Source: Halobellus salinus
GTDB taxonomy: Archaea; Halobacteriota; Halobacteria; Halobacteriales; Haloferacaceae
DNA: 64,000 bases
Direction of reading: 5' to 3'
Assembly: GCF_014646875.1 (NCBI RefSeq)
Contig: NZ_BMOC01000006.1
Location: forward strand, 84,661 to 148,660
This document shows positions 45,015-54,674 of the stretch, piece by piece; position 1 is the first letter of the stretch, and each line of letters begins with the position of its first letter. The notes under the pieces are model-generated. The model was not told where the DNA came from. It saw only the letters and a list, made by a program, of their open reading frames with translations, and ran no database searches. The translations under genes were made by a program, and so were the position numbers.

Positions 45015-45538
45015 AAGTCTACACCACCGATTCACCGACGCCGGAGCGCGTCAAAGTCGGCGTCGCGGAGTACGCCGTCGCGGAGGGCGAGGCGACGCTC
45101 GCGACGAGCGGGCTCGGCTCCTGCGTTGGGATCGCACTCGTCGATGCCGACGCCGGAGTCGCGGGCCTCGCGCACGCGATGCTCCCGTCGGTCGGGGACC
45201 GCGGGGTCGCGGCGACCGACGGCGGCGAAGACCGTCAGGTCGGCAAATACGTCGACACCGCTGTCCCCGGGCTGCTCGGCGAGATGGCGGACCGCGGTGC
45301 CGTTGCCTCCCGGGTCAAGGCTCGGCTCGCCGGCGGAAGCGCCATGTTCGATTTCAGTTCCAGTGACAGCGGCGTCGGCGAACGGAACGTCGCTGCCGCG
45401 GAGGCGGCGCTCGACGAACGCGACATCCCGGTCGTCGCGACCGACGTCGGGGGCGACTACGGACGGTCGCTGACGCTCGACGCCACAACGGGGGCGCTGT
45501 CGGTTCGGCGAGCCCACGGCGACGAACGGACGATCTGA
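45011..45538 (+). CDS. cheD: Chemoreceptor deamidase CheD
   Basis: A 175-residue CheD, which deamidates glutamines in chemoreceptors and also binds CheC and CheF. Catalytic Cys is in TSGLGSCVGIAL near 36 and the His in GLAHAMLPS near 53; the Thr/Ser strand RLAGGSAMF follows near 105. ATG 45011 (MKVYTTDSPTPE) is used; the upstream in-frame codons run through the cheC-cheD gap without family features. Confidence 0.93.
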   Translation: MKVYTTDSPTPERVKVGVAEYAVAEGEATLATSGLGSCVGIALVDADAGVAGLAHAMLPSVGDRGVAATDGGEDRQVGKYVDTAVPGLLGEMADRGAVASRVKARLAGGSAMFDFSSSDSGVGERNVAAAEAALDERDIPVVATDVGGDYGRSLTLDATTGALSVRRAHGDERTI

Positions 45539-45637
45539 CCCGGGCGTGATCTGGGTCGGGCACGCGGCGCACGCGATCCGCACAGACCGGGTTCGGTCCG
45601 CCGAGTGGCTTTTGTCGGCCTCGGGCGTAGCGCAGGT

Positions 45638-46363
45638 ATGCAGGTCGCAGTTGTCACCGTCGGGGACGAACTCCTCGCGGGGGACACCGTCAACACCAAT
45701 GCGTCGTGGTTGTGCGAGCGGTTGACCGACAGCGGCGTCTCCGTCCGTCGGGTGACCACCCTCCCGGACGTCGTCGCGGACATCGCTCGCGTCGTCAACG
45801 AGTACCGCGCGGAGTACGACGCGGTCGTCGTCACCGGAGGCGTGGGACCCACCCACGACGACGTAACGATGGCAGGGGTCGCTGCCGCGGTCGGCCGCGA
45901 CCTCGAGCCACACGCCGGCGCCCGGGAGTGGCTCACGGGGGAGAGCGGCTACGCTGCGGGGGACCTCGCCGACGGCACGACGGACCTCCCCAGGGGCGCG
46001 CGAATGATCCCCAACGACACCGGTGTCGCCCCGGGTGCGGCCGTTGAGGGGATCTACGTTTTCCCGGGTGTTCCCGGCGAAATGAAGGCGATGTTCGAGC
46101 GGGTCGAAGGCGAGTTCTCCGGGGCTGAGACCTACACCGCTTCGGTCGACGTCAACGAACCGGAGAGCGAACTGATCGACCGGCTGTCGGCCGTCAAAGA
46201 ACGATTCGACGTCACGGTGGGGAGCTACCCTGGCGAGTCGGTTCGGGTGAAGTTCACCGGCACCGACGAGTCAGCCGTCAAGGACGCGCGCCGGTGGCTC
46301 GGCGCGCGAGTCGACGTGGCGCCGGACGCGTCCGACGGCGCGGTCAACGGGACCACCGAGTAG
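45638..46363 (+). CDS. CinA N-terminal/MoaB-type protein
   Basis: A 241-residue molybdopterin-binding-like protein of the CinA (competence/damage-inducible A) family, without the C-terminal deamidase domain of bacterial CinA. Motifs: VVTVGDELLAGDTVNTN at the start, VVVTGGVGPTHDDVT near 66, and YVFPGVPGEMKAMFE near 145. It may hydrolyse a nucleotide-type metabolite; the role in archaea is unclear. A GGCTTTTGTC box lies about 27 bases before ATG 45638. Confidence 0.9.
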   Translation: MQVAVVTVGDELLAGDTVNTNASWLCERLTDSGVSVRRVTTLPDVVADIARVVNEYRAEYDAVVVTGGVGPTHDDVTMAGVAAAVGRDLEPHAGAREWLTGESGYAAGDLADGTTDLPRGARMIPNDTGVAPGAAVEGIYVFPGVPGEMKAMFERVEGEFSGAETYTASVDVNEPESELIDRLSAVKERFDVTVGSYPGESVRVKFTGTDESAVKDARRWLGARVDVAPDASDGAVNGTTE

Positions 46364-46417
46364 CCTGCGTCGCGACGCGGTCGGCACCTGTCGCGGGGCC
46401 GCCGACCGTCGGCCGGA

Positions 46418-46528
46418 TCACCGGATCAGCAGGTAGATCCACGCGACCGTCATTGCGAGACAGAGCGCAAGCACGACCGCGCCGGTCTCCGCGATCGGAA
46501 GCGACGCCTCAGACGCGAGTGTGAACAT
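46418..46528 (-). CDS. 36-residue single-helix membrane protein
   Basis: A tiny gene: MFTLASEASLPIAETGAVVL..., with one membrane helix over residues 14-35. A GGTTTAAGAC TATA box lies about 27 bases upstream of ATG 46528, as for leaderless haloarchaeal genes. It converges with the CinA-type gene. No family can be named. Confidence 0.6.
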   Translation of the reverse strand: MFTLASEASLPIAETGAVVLALCLAMTVAWIYLLIR

Positions 46529-46907
46529 ACCCAGGGCTACCGCGACGCCAGTCTTAAACCTTCAGATGAGTCGATTGTAGTGTTCAGATAAGCTGGTGAC
46601 CCTGTGACCACCCCGAAAGCCCCGCCGGCGGCGGCCGGTTAGCCAGCCCGTGTGGGCGGGACTGAACGGGGCCGGTCGCTCGTCAGCCGAGACGACGACC
46701 GCAACGTAATTATAGCCGACAGTATGAGGAGCGCAGCGAGTCGCAGGCGGGGAGGGACCTGCGGTCCCTCTGGCAGCCGGCGCAAAGTGCCGGCGACGGC
46801 GAGCGACCGGGGGCTTTCGAGGTGTCCCCAGTCGCACCGCCCTCATCTCAACACTGCCAGTCGATCCGACCGGCGGGCTTTTCACCACACCCCCGCTGGA
46901 TCCGGGT
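46529..46907. mobile_element. Decayed palindrome-rich mobile element remnant
   Basis: 379 bases without a gene. Bases 46606-46826 are bounded by inverted copies of CGAAAGCCCC (46614-46623 and 46810-46819), as in small haloarchaeal elements. Inside are several hairpins (GGGACCTGCGGTCCC, GCCGGC-GCAAAGT-GCCGGC) and a 26-base copy (46704-46729) of one arm of the palindrome at 50591-50670. No transposase remains. Promoter of the next gene (GGCTTTTCACC) is near 46876. Confidence 0.5.
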
Positions 46908-47999
46908 ATGCGGATCGGGTTCGTTGTCAACCCCATCGCGGGGATGGGCGGTCGGGTCGGGCTCAAAGGGACCGACGGGAAGGTCGACGAGGCGCGGCGC
47001 CGGGGTGCCGAACCGCGCGCGCCGGTGCGCGCGCGTCGGGCGCTCGATGCGCTGTCCGACCGCATCGCGGCGGGGCACGGCGGGAGCGACGCCGACCTCG
47101 AACTCCTCGCGTGGGGCGGGGGGATGGGCACTGACGCCGCCCGCGCGGCGGGGTTCGAGCCGACGGTGCTCGGGTCGCCCGACAGCGGGGACACGACCAC
47201 CGCGGACACCGAGCGCGCGGTGGCCGCGTTCGTCGACGCCGGCGTCGACCTCGTGGTCTTCGTCGGCGGCGACGGGACCGCCGGGGACGTCGCGGCCGCG
47301 GTCGAGGGCACCGAAACGCCGATCCTGGGAGTGCCGGCGGGCGTGAAGGTCTACTCCTCGGTGTTCGCGGTCTCCCCGGAAGACGCCGCCGAGATCGTCC
47401 GGACGTTCGAGCGGACCGAGCGCCGCGAAGTGATGGACATCGACGAGGACCAGTATCGCGACGGCGAGGTCAACCCCGAACTCCGCGCGGTCGCGTGGGT
47501 GCCCGTCGCCGAGGCGCTCCAGTCCTCGAAACAGCTCGGCGGCGGCAACGTGGAGGCGCTGGCCGCGGGGGTCGCCGACGACATCAGAGCGAGCGGGAAG
47601 ACCATCGTCCTGGGTCCCGGGAGCACCGTCGGCGCGGTCAAGGCTGAACTGGGCTTCTCGGGATCACCCATCGGCGTCGACGTCTGGCGGGACGGCGAGG
47701 TGGTCGTACTCGACGCGACCGAGACGGACCTGCTCGAGGTCCTGGATCCCGACGCCGACAACACCATTGTGGTCTCCCCGATCGGCGGCCAGGGGTTCGT
47801 GTTCGGCCGCGGGAACCCGCAGCTGTCGCCGGCAGTGATCCGGCGGTGTGACGTCGAGGTCGTCGCCTCCGCCTCGAAACTCGAGACGATCTCGGAGCTC
47901 CGTGTCGACACCGACGATCCCGACCTCGACGCCGACCTCCGCGGGTGGACGAAAGCCCGGATCGGACGGGTGGAACGGCGGATGCTGAAGATCGTGTGA
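46908..47999 (+). CDS. ATP-NAD kinase-like protein (COG3199 type)
   Basis: A 363-residue protein of the NAD-kinase/diacylglycerol-kinase fold, in the AcoX-like archaeal group. It opens MRIGFVVNPIAGMGGRVGLK, has GGDGTAGDV near 125 and VPAGVKVYSS near 144, and ends with a family-specific domain (IVVSPIGGQGFVFGRGNPQ). The kinase substrate (NAD or another metabolite) is not known for this group. A CTTTTCACC box lies about 27 bases upstream. Confidence 0.88.
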   Translation: MRIGFVVNPIAGMGGRVGLKGTDGKVDEARRRGAEPRAPVRARRALDALSDRIAAGHGGSDADLELLAWGGGMGTDAARAAGFEPTVLGSPDSGDTTTADTERAVAAFVDAGVDLVVFVGGDGTAGDVAAAVEGTETPILGVPAGVKVYSSVFAVSPEDAAEIVRTFERTERREVMDIDEDQYRDGEVNPELRAVAWVPVAEALQSSKQLGGGNVEALAAGVADDIRASGKTIVLGPGSTVGAVKAELGFSGSPIGVDVWRDGEVVVLDATETDLLEVLDPDADNTIVVSPIGGQGFVFGRGNPQLSPAVIRRCDVEVVASASKLETISELRVDTDDPDLDADLRGWTKARIGRVERRMLKIV

Positions 48000-48022
48000 G
48001 GCGGCGTCTCGACTCATACGGA

Positions 48023-48090
48023 TTATTGTAGCCAATTACCGGTCATCGCCAGAGACGGGGTCGGCGATGACGGGTAATTGACTACAATAA
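48023..48090. repeat. Long inverted repeat (28-base arms)
   Basis: Arms 48023-48050 and 48063-48090 match at 26 of 28 bases (TTATTGTAG-CAATTACC-GTCATCGCC), with a 12-base spacer. It lies just after the NAD-kinase-like gene. AT-rich ends and near-perfect arms suggest a MITE-type element or solo transposon ends joined; it could also terminate transcription. Confidence 0.75.
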
Positions 48091-48172
48091 GCAGCCACGC
48101 GGACGCTGACGTGGTTTCAGCACAGCCGTGGGTGAGAACTACTAGTTCACGCATCGGCGGCCAATCAGTAGT

Positions 48173-49228
48173 CTACCGATCTGGCGTAACGCCGTGTCCC
48201 GGCCCCACGGGGTGAATTTCGGGGTCGAACGCGGTCTCGGCGACGCCCTGATCGAGCAACAGGTTTCCATCGAGGTCGACATAACTGAACCCTCCGAGTC
48301 CGGCGACAACGTGGGCACTCGTGTGGATGCCGACGGCACTTTCGAGCATACACCCGATCATCACGTCGAGATTGGCGGCTTCAGCAACGGACGCAATCGC
48401 CATCGCACCCAACGCCCCGGACTTTCCGAGCTTCACGTTCAGTATATCGGCCGCGTCCGACCGCACGACAGCGAGCGCGTCGGCCGGTGAGAACACCGAT
48501 TCGTCGGCAGCAACCGGGACATCAACGTGGTTCCGTGTGTACGCGAGCCCGGACAGGTCGTCCTTGTCGACCGGTTGCTCGATGAGCGCGAGATCGATAC
48601 CGCGAGTATCAACCTCAGTGGCGAACTGTTTCGTTTCTTTGGGGCTCCATCCCTGGTTTGCGTCAATCTTCAGGACAGCATCCGGTACGGTGTCGTGGAC
48701 GGCAACGATCCGTTCGATATCGGTCGCGACATCGTTTCCCGCCTTGATTTTCAGGTGGTCGAACCCTGCATCTGCGGCTTCTTCGGCCTGCAACGCTGCT
48801 TCCTCGGGGGGAACGATCGGGATTGTTAGATCAGTCTCGACGGTCTCGGGCATCCCACCGAAAAGCTCCGCGAGTGGGATCTCCTGCTCGCGACAGTATG
48901 CGTCGAGAATCGCCGTCTCGACCGCGAAGGTTCCCGAAACAGCACCGGGGAAGGCGTTCCGCACGTCAGAGACGAGTCCGCGGTAGTTCCGCACCTCCCG
49001 CCCTTCGACAATCTCGGCCGCCGACTTTGCGATCGCAACCGCTGCCGGCTGGGTCTCACCTGTGACGGGTGGCAGCGGTGAGCCCTCACCGTACCCGTGG
49101 ATGCCCGACTCAGTCTGGACGGTCACAATGAGGTTGCGTGCTGATTCCCGGACGCCAAGGGAGATCTCGAACGGCTCGGAAAGCCGATGCGCAACCGCGT
49201 CGACGGTAACCTGTTCGATCGCGGTCAT
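48173..49228 (-). CDS. dgcA: Enolase-superfamily racemase, likely DgcA (N-acetyl-D-glutamate racemase)
   Basis: A 351-residue mandelate racemase/muconate-lactonising-type enzyme of the dipeptide epimerase group. Catalytic and metal residues: K160/K162 in LKIKAG, D189 in IDANQGW, E217 in IEQP, D242 in ADES and K266/K269 in NVKLGKSG, a two-lysine set suited to 1,1-proton transfer (racemase). The gene overlaps the DUF1611 gene by four bases. That pair is the DgcN-DgcA arrangement described for D-glutamate breakdown in marine bacteria, where DgcA converts N-acetyl-D-glutamate to the L form. A plain Ala-Glu dipeptide epimerase is the alternative. Confidence 0.85.
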   Translation of the reverse strand: MTAIEQVTVDAVAHRLSEPFEISLGVRESARNLIVTVQTESGIHGYGEGSPLPPVTGETQPAAVAIAKSAAEIVEGREVRNYRGLVSDVRNAFPGAVSGTFAVETAILDAYCREQEIPLAELFGGMPETVETDLTIPIVPPEEAALQAEEAADAGFDHLKIKAGNDVATDIERIVAVHDTVPDAVLKIDANQGWSPKETKQFATEVDTRGIDLALIEQPVDKDDLSGLAYTRNHVDVPVAADESVFSPADALAVVRSDAADILNVKLGKSGALGAMAIASVAEAANLDVMIGCMLESAVGIHTSAHVVAGLGGFSYVDLDGNLLLDQGVAETAFDPEIHPVGPGHGVTPDR

Positions 49229-50268
49229 AGTACGCTCCGAACGGCCTTCAGAAGCTGTTCAGTACCGCCTTCGTGGTACGTGTTCGCGGCCGGGAGATCA
49301 TATTTGTCCGACTCCGTGTCCGGGTCGCCCCACGTGGACAGAGCGGTGACCGTCGCGTCGGATACTGCTTCGATAGCCCGGCGCTCCTGTTCGACCCCTG
49401 TCACTGAAAACCGGTCGAAGTGGGTCCGTCCGGTGCGGTCGGGGTCGTCGGCCAACACGACCGCGTCCGGATTTGCGCCGTGGAGGATCGAGATTGTGAC
49501 GCCGGCGTACGCCGGGTGAGTGAGTGCCGCCTGTCCCTCAACGAACACGATCTCGTGAGCTTCCGCAACGCTGCAGACGAGATCCTCAACGACACCGGCA
49601 GTAAAGTCAGCGGGCACGCGGTCGATGACGACGCCGCGTTGGGCACCGACCATAATTCCCGTCTGCCCGGTCGCGACCCACCCCGCGTCGAGGCCGGCCG
49701 AGTGCGCGGCCCGGTACAACTCGAACGTCGTCGTGCGCTTGCCAACCGCGCAGTCGGTGCCCATCGTCACGACGACGTCGGCGCTGATATCCTTGCTGCG
49801 TCCGTCAGCCACGCGGAGGTCCGCTTCGGCCGGCGGTTTGCGAACGTCGAACAGTTCGACACCGCACTCGCTGGCGAACTCGCTCCATTCCTCGTGGTCA
49901 CTGAGGAACATATGGAGTCCGGAGATGACGTCACAGCCCTCACGCATTGCATACTTGATGTCCGCAACCCACGACTCCGGCAACTCCCCTCCCGCTGGAG
50001 CGACGCCAATAACGAGCGCCTCTGCGTCCGGTGCGTAATCGAGGGCAGACCGGATACTGTCGACGACTGGCACGTCGGGCACACCCTCACGGCCGAGTAC
50101 CGCGTCGGCTGTGGTGCCCGCACGGGTCGAATCGACGACCACTCGGGCGTCGAAGAGTTCGCCGTGCATCACGATGCCGTGCGCGGTCTTTCCCGAGGGC
50201 GTCCCGAACGCCCCCTCTGCAAGGACGACAGCCGGCGTTTCTGGGTCAAATGTCGAGTAGAAATTCAC
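49225..50268 (-). CDS. dgcN: DUF1611 protein, likely DgcN (D-glutamate N-acetyltransferase)
   Basis: A 347-residue DUF1611 protein. The N-terminal part is Rossmann-like (DARVVVDSTRAGTTADAVLG), and the C-terminal part has a P-loop-like MGTDCAVGKRTTTFELYRAA near 178 and VEGQAALTHPAYAG near 257. Members of this family were shown to acetylate D-glutamate (DgcN); others are annotated as NAD-dependent proteins, so function is by family and by the linked dgcA. Start is GTG 50268. A TTTTCATATG box about 25 bases upstream lies at the edge of IS-derived sequence, so its promoter may have been brought or changed by the insertion. Confidence 0.86.
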   Translation of the reverse strand: MNFYSTFDPETPAVVLAEGAFGTPSGKTAHGIVMHGELFDARVVVDSTRAGTTADAVLGREGVPDVPVVDSIRSALDYAPDAEALVIGVAPAGGELPESWVADIKYAMREGCDVISGLHMFLSDHEEWSEFASECGVELFDVRKPPAEADLRVADGRSKDISADVVVTMGTDCAVGKRTTTFELYRAAHSAGLDAGWVATGQTGIMVGAQRGVVIDRVPADFTAGVVEDLVCSVAEAHEIVFVEGQAALTHPAYAGVTISILHGANPDAVVLADDPDRTGRTHFDRFSVTGVEQERRAIEAVSDATVTALSTWGDPDTESDKYDLPAANTYHEGGTEQLLKAVRSVL

Positions 50269-51089
<821 letters not shown>

Positions 51090-52106
51090 TTACGTGGAGA
51101 TATCGAAGCTGTGGACGGAGTCCGCGGGGTCCAGCAGAAACGTGTGCTTGGCGACAATGTACGCCGAACCCCTGATTTCGGCGTTGGTGACGGTATGGCC
51201 CGCCCGGTGTTCGACCGCACGAAGCCGGCCCTCGAAACGCGTGCCGATGACGCTCTCGTGGCGGTACGGTTCGCCGACAGCTAACTCCTCCTTCGAGTGG
51301 AGGAGGGTCATCTTCCCGCAAGTACCGGTTCCACACGGGGACCGGTCGACCGCACCCGCAGAAAAGACGACGATGTTGCGGTCGGCATCCGCCCCCGGTT
51401 CGTAGAACTCCGTATGGTCGACAACGAGTTCTTCGCCCGAGAACGGGTCCTCAAATTCGCTCGCCTCGTTCACGCGTTCGCGGACCTCGACGCCGTAGTC
51501 GACGAACGCATCCGTGTTGTCGGGAGCGACGTGACGATCGAACGCCGTGGCCGGTACCATCGCGAAGACGTTGCCGGCGTAGACGACGTCGACAGGGACA
51601 GTCACCGAGTCACCGTCGATATCCATCGGGAGTGTCATCGAGTCCAGCACGTACGAAGTGACGTTCTCGACAGTCACGTGCTCAACCTGTCCGTCGTCCG
51701 AAATTTCGGGGTCGGCCGTTACCAGTCCCGCTGGTGTCTCGACCGTGACCGCACCATCTGGGTTGAGGTACCCCGTTTCGACGAGCGCGGTCACAACACC
51801 CATAATCCCGTGTCCGCACAGGTCCTTGTAGCCGCCGTTATCGATGAAGAAGACCCCAATATCGGCCGCTTCAGCGGCCGGCGGGACGAGTATCGCCCCG
51901 TACATGTCGTCGTGACCTCGCGGCTCTTTTATCAGCAGGCGGCGCAGGTCGTCGGCCTGCTCGCGGAACCGGTCACGCTGTTCCTCGACGCTGCCGCCGG
52001 CGAACCGGTCCTTATTCAACCCTCCGGTGACGACCCGCGTGGGTTCACCGCCGGTATGCGTGTCGACCGCCTCGATCAGAACGTCGGTTTGCACGTCTCC
52101 ACTCAT
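51090..52106 (-). CDS. Proline racemase/hydroxyproline 2-epimerase
   Basis: A 338-residue member of the proline racemase family. Both catalytic cysteines are present: C97 in KDLCGHGIMG and C258 in SPCGTGTCG. The two-Cys form marks proline racemases and 4-hydroxyproline 2-epimerases; the dehydratase subfamily has Thr at one site. It interconverts L and D forms, cytoplasmic. The neighbours (DapA-type lyase and FAD oxidoreductase) match the bacterial pathway for trans-4-hydroxy-L-proline. ATG 52106 (MSGDVQTDVLIEAVDTHTGG) opens the family N-terminus. Confidence 0.92.
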   Translation of the reverse strand: MSGDVQTDVLIEAVDTHTGGEPTRVVTGGLNKDRFAGGSVEEQRDRFREQADDLRRLLIKEPRGHDDMYGAILVPPAAEAADIGVFFIDNGGYKDLCGHGIMGVVTALVETGYLNPDGAVTVETPAGLVTADPEISDDGQVEHVTVENVTSYVLDSMTLPMDIDGDSVTVPVDVVYAGNVFAMVPATAFDRHVAPDNTDAFVDYGVEVRERVNEASEFEDPFSGEELVVDHTEFYEPGADADRNIVVFSAGAVDRSPCGTGTCGKMTLLHSKEELAVGEPYRHESVIGTRFEGRLRAVEHRAGHTVTNAEIRGSAYIVAKHTFLLDPADSVHSFDIST

Positions 52107-52260
52107 TGGGGGACGGCGTAATGAAGGTTGACCTGTCCCGGGATGTCGTAGCGCCGACAAGCCTCCGTATCCGACGTGATATGGCGCTTCCGACGGTTGT
52201 GCTCATACTGTCGAAAATCGTCGCGTCGGTATATCCAGTATCAGTTCACAATGCATACGA

Positions 52261-53142
52261 TCACTCGTACCTGAATCCGTCGACGGTGGCGACGACTTGG
52301 TCTGCCTGCTCGTCGTCGAGTCCGTACTGCGGGGCACGGACGTTCGCGGGCGCGTGTCCGAGGTGTTCTAGCGCGGCCTTGACAGTTATCTGGGGATTCT
52401 TCGTGAGGAGGCCATCCTCGAGCGCGAGGATCTCGTGGTGAATCGCCGACGCCGTCTCCCGGTCGCCCTCCTTCGCCGCCGCGACCAGTTCCGCCACGGC
52501 CCCGGGGACGACGTTCCCGCAGATCCCGATAAGCCCCGTCGCTCCGGCGTTGATCGCCGGCCACGCCAGCGAGTCCCACCCGGATAGGACGTCGAAGTTG
52601 ACCTCCTCAGTGCGGCGAATCAGCTCGTGAATCTGCTGTATATCGCCCAGTGAGTCCTTGATACCGACGATATTGGGATGGTCGGCCAGTTCGGTCACGA
52701 CGTCGGGGTCCATATTGAACCCGATCGCTGCGGGAAAGTTGTACAGTAGGATCGGAATGCCGACCGCGTCGGCCACGTCCTGGTAGTGGCGGACGATATC
52801 TCCGTCGCTCGGCGCGCTGTAATACGGCGCGTGGACTAACGCGGCGTCGGCGCCGACATCTGCCGCGTGACTGGTCAACTCGATGACCTCCCAGGTCGAC
52901 GGCGCTCCAGTCCCGGCGATGACCGGCGTCGACGCCTCGTCGGCCACGAACTCGATGACGTTGCGGTGTTCCTGCGGACGCAATGTGGACCGTTCGCCTG
53001 TCGAACCGCACGGCGTGAGCCCGGTGACGCCGTTGCGCTCTAAGCGATCGATGTTGTCGGCCAGCGATTCGTAGTCAATGTCGCCGTCGTCGTCGAACGG
53101 CGTCACTATCGGGGGAAAAACGCCGTCGGTAACGTTATTCAT
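52261..53142 (-). CDS. DapA-family lyase/deaminase
   Basis: A 293-residue class I aldolase of the dihydrodipicolinate synthase family. The Schiff-base Lys is K162 (VGIKDSLGD) and the partner Tyr Y134 (LLYNFP); the substrate-binding loop is PCGSTGERSTL near 44. In lysine synthesis it would be DapA, but beside a racemase and an FAD oxidoreductase it is more likely the pyrroline-4-hydroxy-2-carboxylate deaminase of hydroxyproline breakdown, or a sugar-acid lyase. A CAATTATTACC box about 30 bases upstream of ATG 53142 suggests its own promoter. Confidence 0.88.
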   Translation of the reverse strand: MNNVTDGVFPPIVTPFDDDGDIDYESLADNIDRLERNGVTGLTPCGSTGERSTLRPQEHRNVIEFVADEASTPVIAGTGAPSTWEVIELTSHAADVGADAALVHAPYYSAPSDGDIVRHYQDVADAVGIPILLYNFPAAIGFNMDPDVVTELADHPNIVGIKDSLGDIQQIHELIRRTEEVNFDVLSGWDSLAWPAINAGATGLIGICGNVVPGAVAELVAAAKEGDRETASAIHHEILALEDGLLTKNPQITVKAALEHLGHAPANVRAPQYGLDDEQADQVVATVDGFRYE

Positions 53143-53215
53143 ACGTGTTCGACAGTCTCCCGCCGAGGTAATAATTGGGTATCCTTACAGTAACCTGGGG
53201 CACAGGTCAACAGAT

Positions 53216-54343
53216 TCAGTCGTTGGCGGTCGACGCGACGCCATCGAAGCGCCCTAACCCGAGTGTCTCCAGTGGCTCGGGTTTCCGCCCGGTAGTGAGC
53301 CACTCTGCGAGGAGCTCGCCAACTGCGGGCGCGAGAGTGACGCCGTACCCGCTCATCCCACACGCAAGTATGTAGCCGTCGACGCGAGTTTCGTCGACAA
53401 TGCATCGGCCATCGGGAGTGACCAGCCGGAGTCCGTTCCACTCGTTGGTGACATCGAAGTCCAACAGTCTCTCCAGATGCGTTCTGGTGGTAGTGTCCAC
53501 CTGATCGTACATCGACTCGGGTATTGACAGCGCGCGGTTCGGGTTCACCCGCTCTGACTCCCCGTACTCCGTTGCAAGCTTCCCCGCGAACACCTGCGAG
53601 ACCCCCTCCTCACGGAAATATAGGCCTTCCTCAAAGAAAACGAACGGGAGCGAACCGGAGCGATCGCCCGTGAGCACCAGCATCGGCCCCTCCGTGTGTC
53701 GCAGCGGTGCGTCGACGCCCACCAGTTCGTTCACGCCCGGCGCCCACGGCCCGGCCGCGTTGACCACAACGTCGGCCGGTCGGAAGCCGTCGCTCGTCTC
53801 GACCCCGGTCACCGCCCCGGCGTCCGTGGTGATGCCAGTCACCTCGACATCCGTCTCGACTGTCACGCCCGCCCGGCGCGCGTCGCCGGCGAAAAACTGG
53901 ACGATTCCGCCGGGGTCCAGCACGCCGTCCTCGGGGAACCACAACCCACCGCGAAGACCGTCGCTTTCGATGCCGTGCTCGGCGATCTCGGCGGGTGAGA
54001 GGATATTCAGATCCAAGCCGAAAGACCCGAATACGCGCTGCATCTCCCGGATCGTCTCGTATTCGGCGTCGCTTTTGGCCAGATGGAGCGTTCCGATCTG
54101 GTCGAACTCGAGCGCGCCCTCGTCGATCCGCCTATCGTACCACTCCCAGGCGCGCTCACGCAGTTCGTGCGTCTTCCGGTCCGGTTCCTCTTGATGATGG
54201 GTAAGCATCGCGGCGGACTTCGCCGTTGTCCCGGCACCGAGGGCGTCCTTCTCAAGCAGGTGGACGTCACAGTCGGCTTCTCGGAGCTGATACGCGATGC
54301 TGGTGCCGATGATCCCCCCGCCGATAATGACGACATTCCGCAT
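53216..54343 (-). CDS. FAD-dependent amino-acid oxidoreductase (DadA-like)
   Basis: A 375-residue DAO-fold flavoprotein. The FAD loop GGGIIG is at 8-13 (VVIIGGGIIGTSIAYQL) and the substrate/FAD closing region near the end is GYILACGMSGYGVTLAPAVG. It likely dehydrogenates a D-amino acid or an imino acid such as D-proline or cis-4-hydroxy-D-proline; sarcosine/glycine oxidases share the fold. It is the first of the minus-strand catabolic genes and diverges from the ABC importer across a 331-base control region. Confidence 0.88.
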   Translation of the reverse strand: MRNVVIIGGGIIGTSIAYQLREADCDVHLLEKDALGAGTTAKSAAMLTHHQEEPDRKTHELRERAWEWYDRRIDEGALEFDQIGTLHLAKSDAEYETIREMQRVFGSFGLDLNILSPAEIAEHGIESDGLRGGLWFPEDGVLDPGGIVQFFAGDARRAGVTVETDVEVTGITTDAGAVTGVETSDGFRPADVVVNAAGPWAPGVNELVGVDAPLRHTEGPMLVLTGDRSGSLPFVFFEEGLYFREEGVSQVFAGKLATEYGESERVNPNRALSIPESMYDQVDTTTRTHLERLLDFDVTNEWNGLRLVTPDGRCIVDETRVDGYILACGMSGYGVTLAPAVGELLAEWLTTGRKPEPLETLGLGRFDGVASTAND

Positions 54344-54674
54344 AGTTGCTGCTAGTAAATCAGTGGCAAAAAGATACGGTGTCGGGGGCGCTCCTCGGAT
54401 CCGGTCGCCGAGTCACCCGAGGCCACCGCCGAACGGCACGCTTTGGCGTTATCGGGACAGTGTGCTCGCTACGACGTACTGTATTGATATGTTGGTCATT
54501 GCCTGCACGGGGTCGCTTTCTTCGATTCAATGGAGCCTCCGGCGATTTCCCCCCGACGCCGTCCGTGAATTCAACGGCGCCCCATCGGTGTCGGTTAGAC
54601 GGACCCTACGGCGGTTGTATCCGACCGAGTGGCGGAGGTTTTAAATAGATGTGAACTACTCTCTATGCTAACTT
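54344..54674. promoter_or_regulatory. Divergent control region of catabolic and ABC genes
   Basis: 331 bases without a gene. On the plus strand GGTTTTAAATAG (54637-54648) lies about 32 bases before the permease GTG, so that transcript has almost no leader. On the minus strand TATCTTTTTGCC and GATTTACTA lie close before the FAD oxidoreductase ATG. No regulator gene is nearby in the cluster, so a shared operator here would need an unlinked regulator. Confidence 0.6.

Noticed and set aside
46730..46830. tRNA-like hairpin cluster
   Set aside because: Stems do not form a cloverleaf and no anticodon arm or conserved T-loop bases are present.
46822..47346. Plus-strand frame of 174 codons overlapping the NAD-kinase-like gene
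   Set aside because: Arg/Ser-rich out-of-frame reading of a gene with clear GGDGTA motif.
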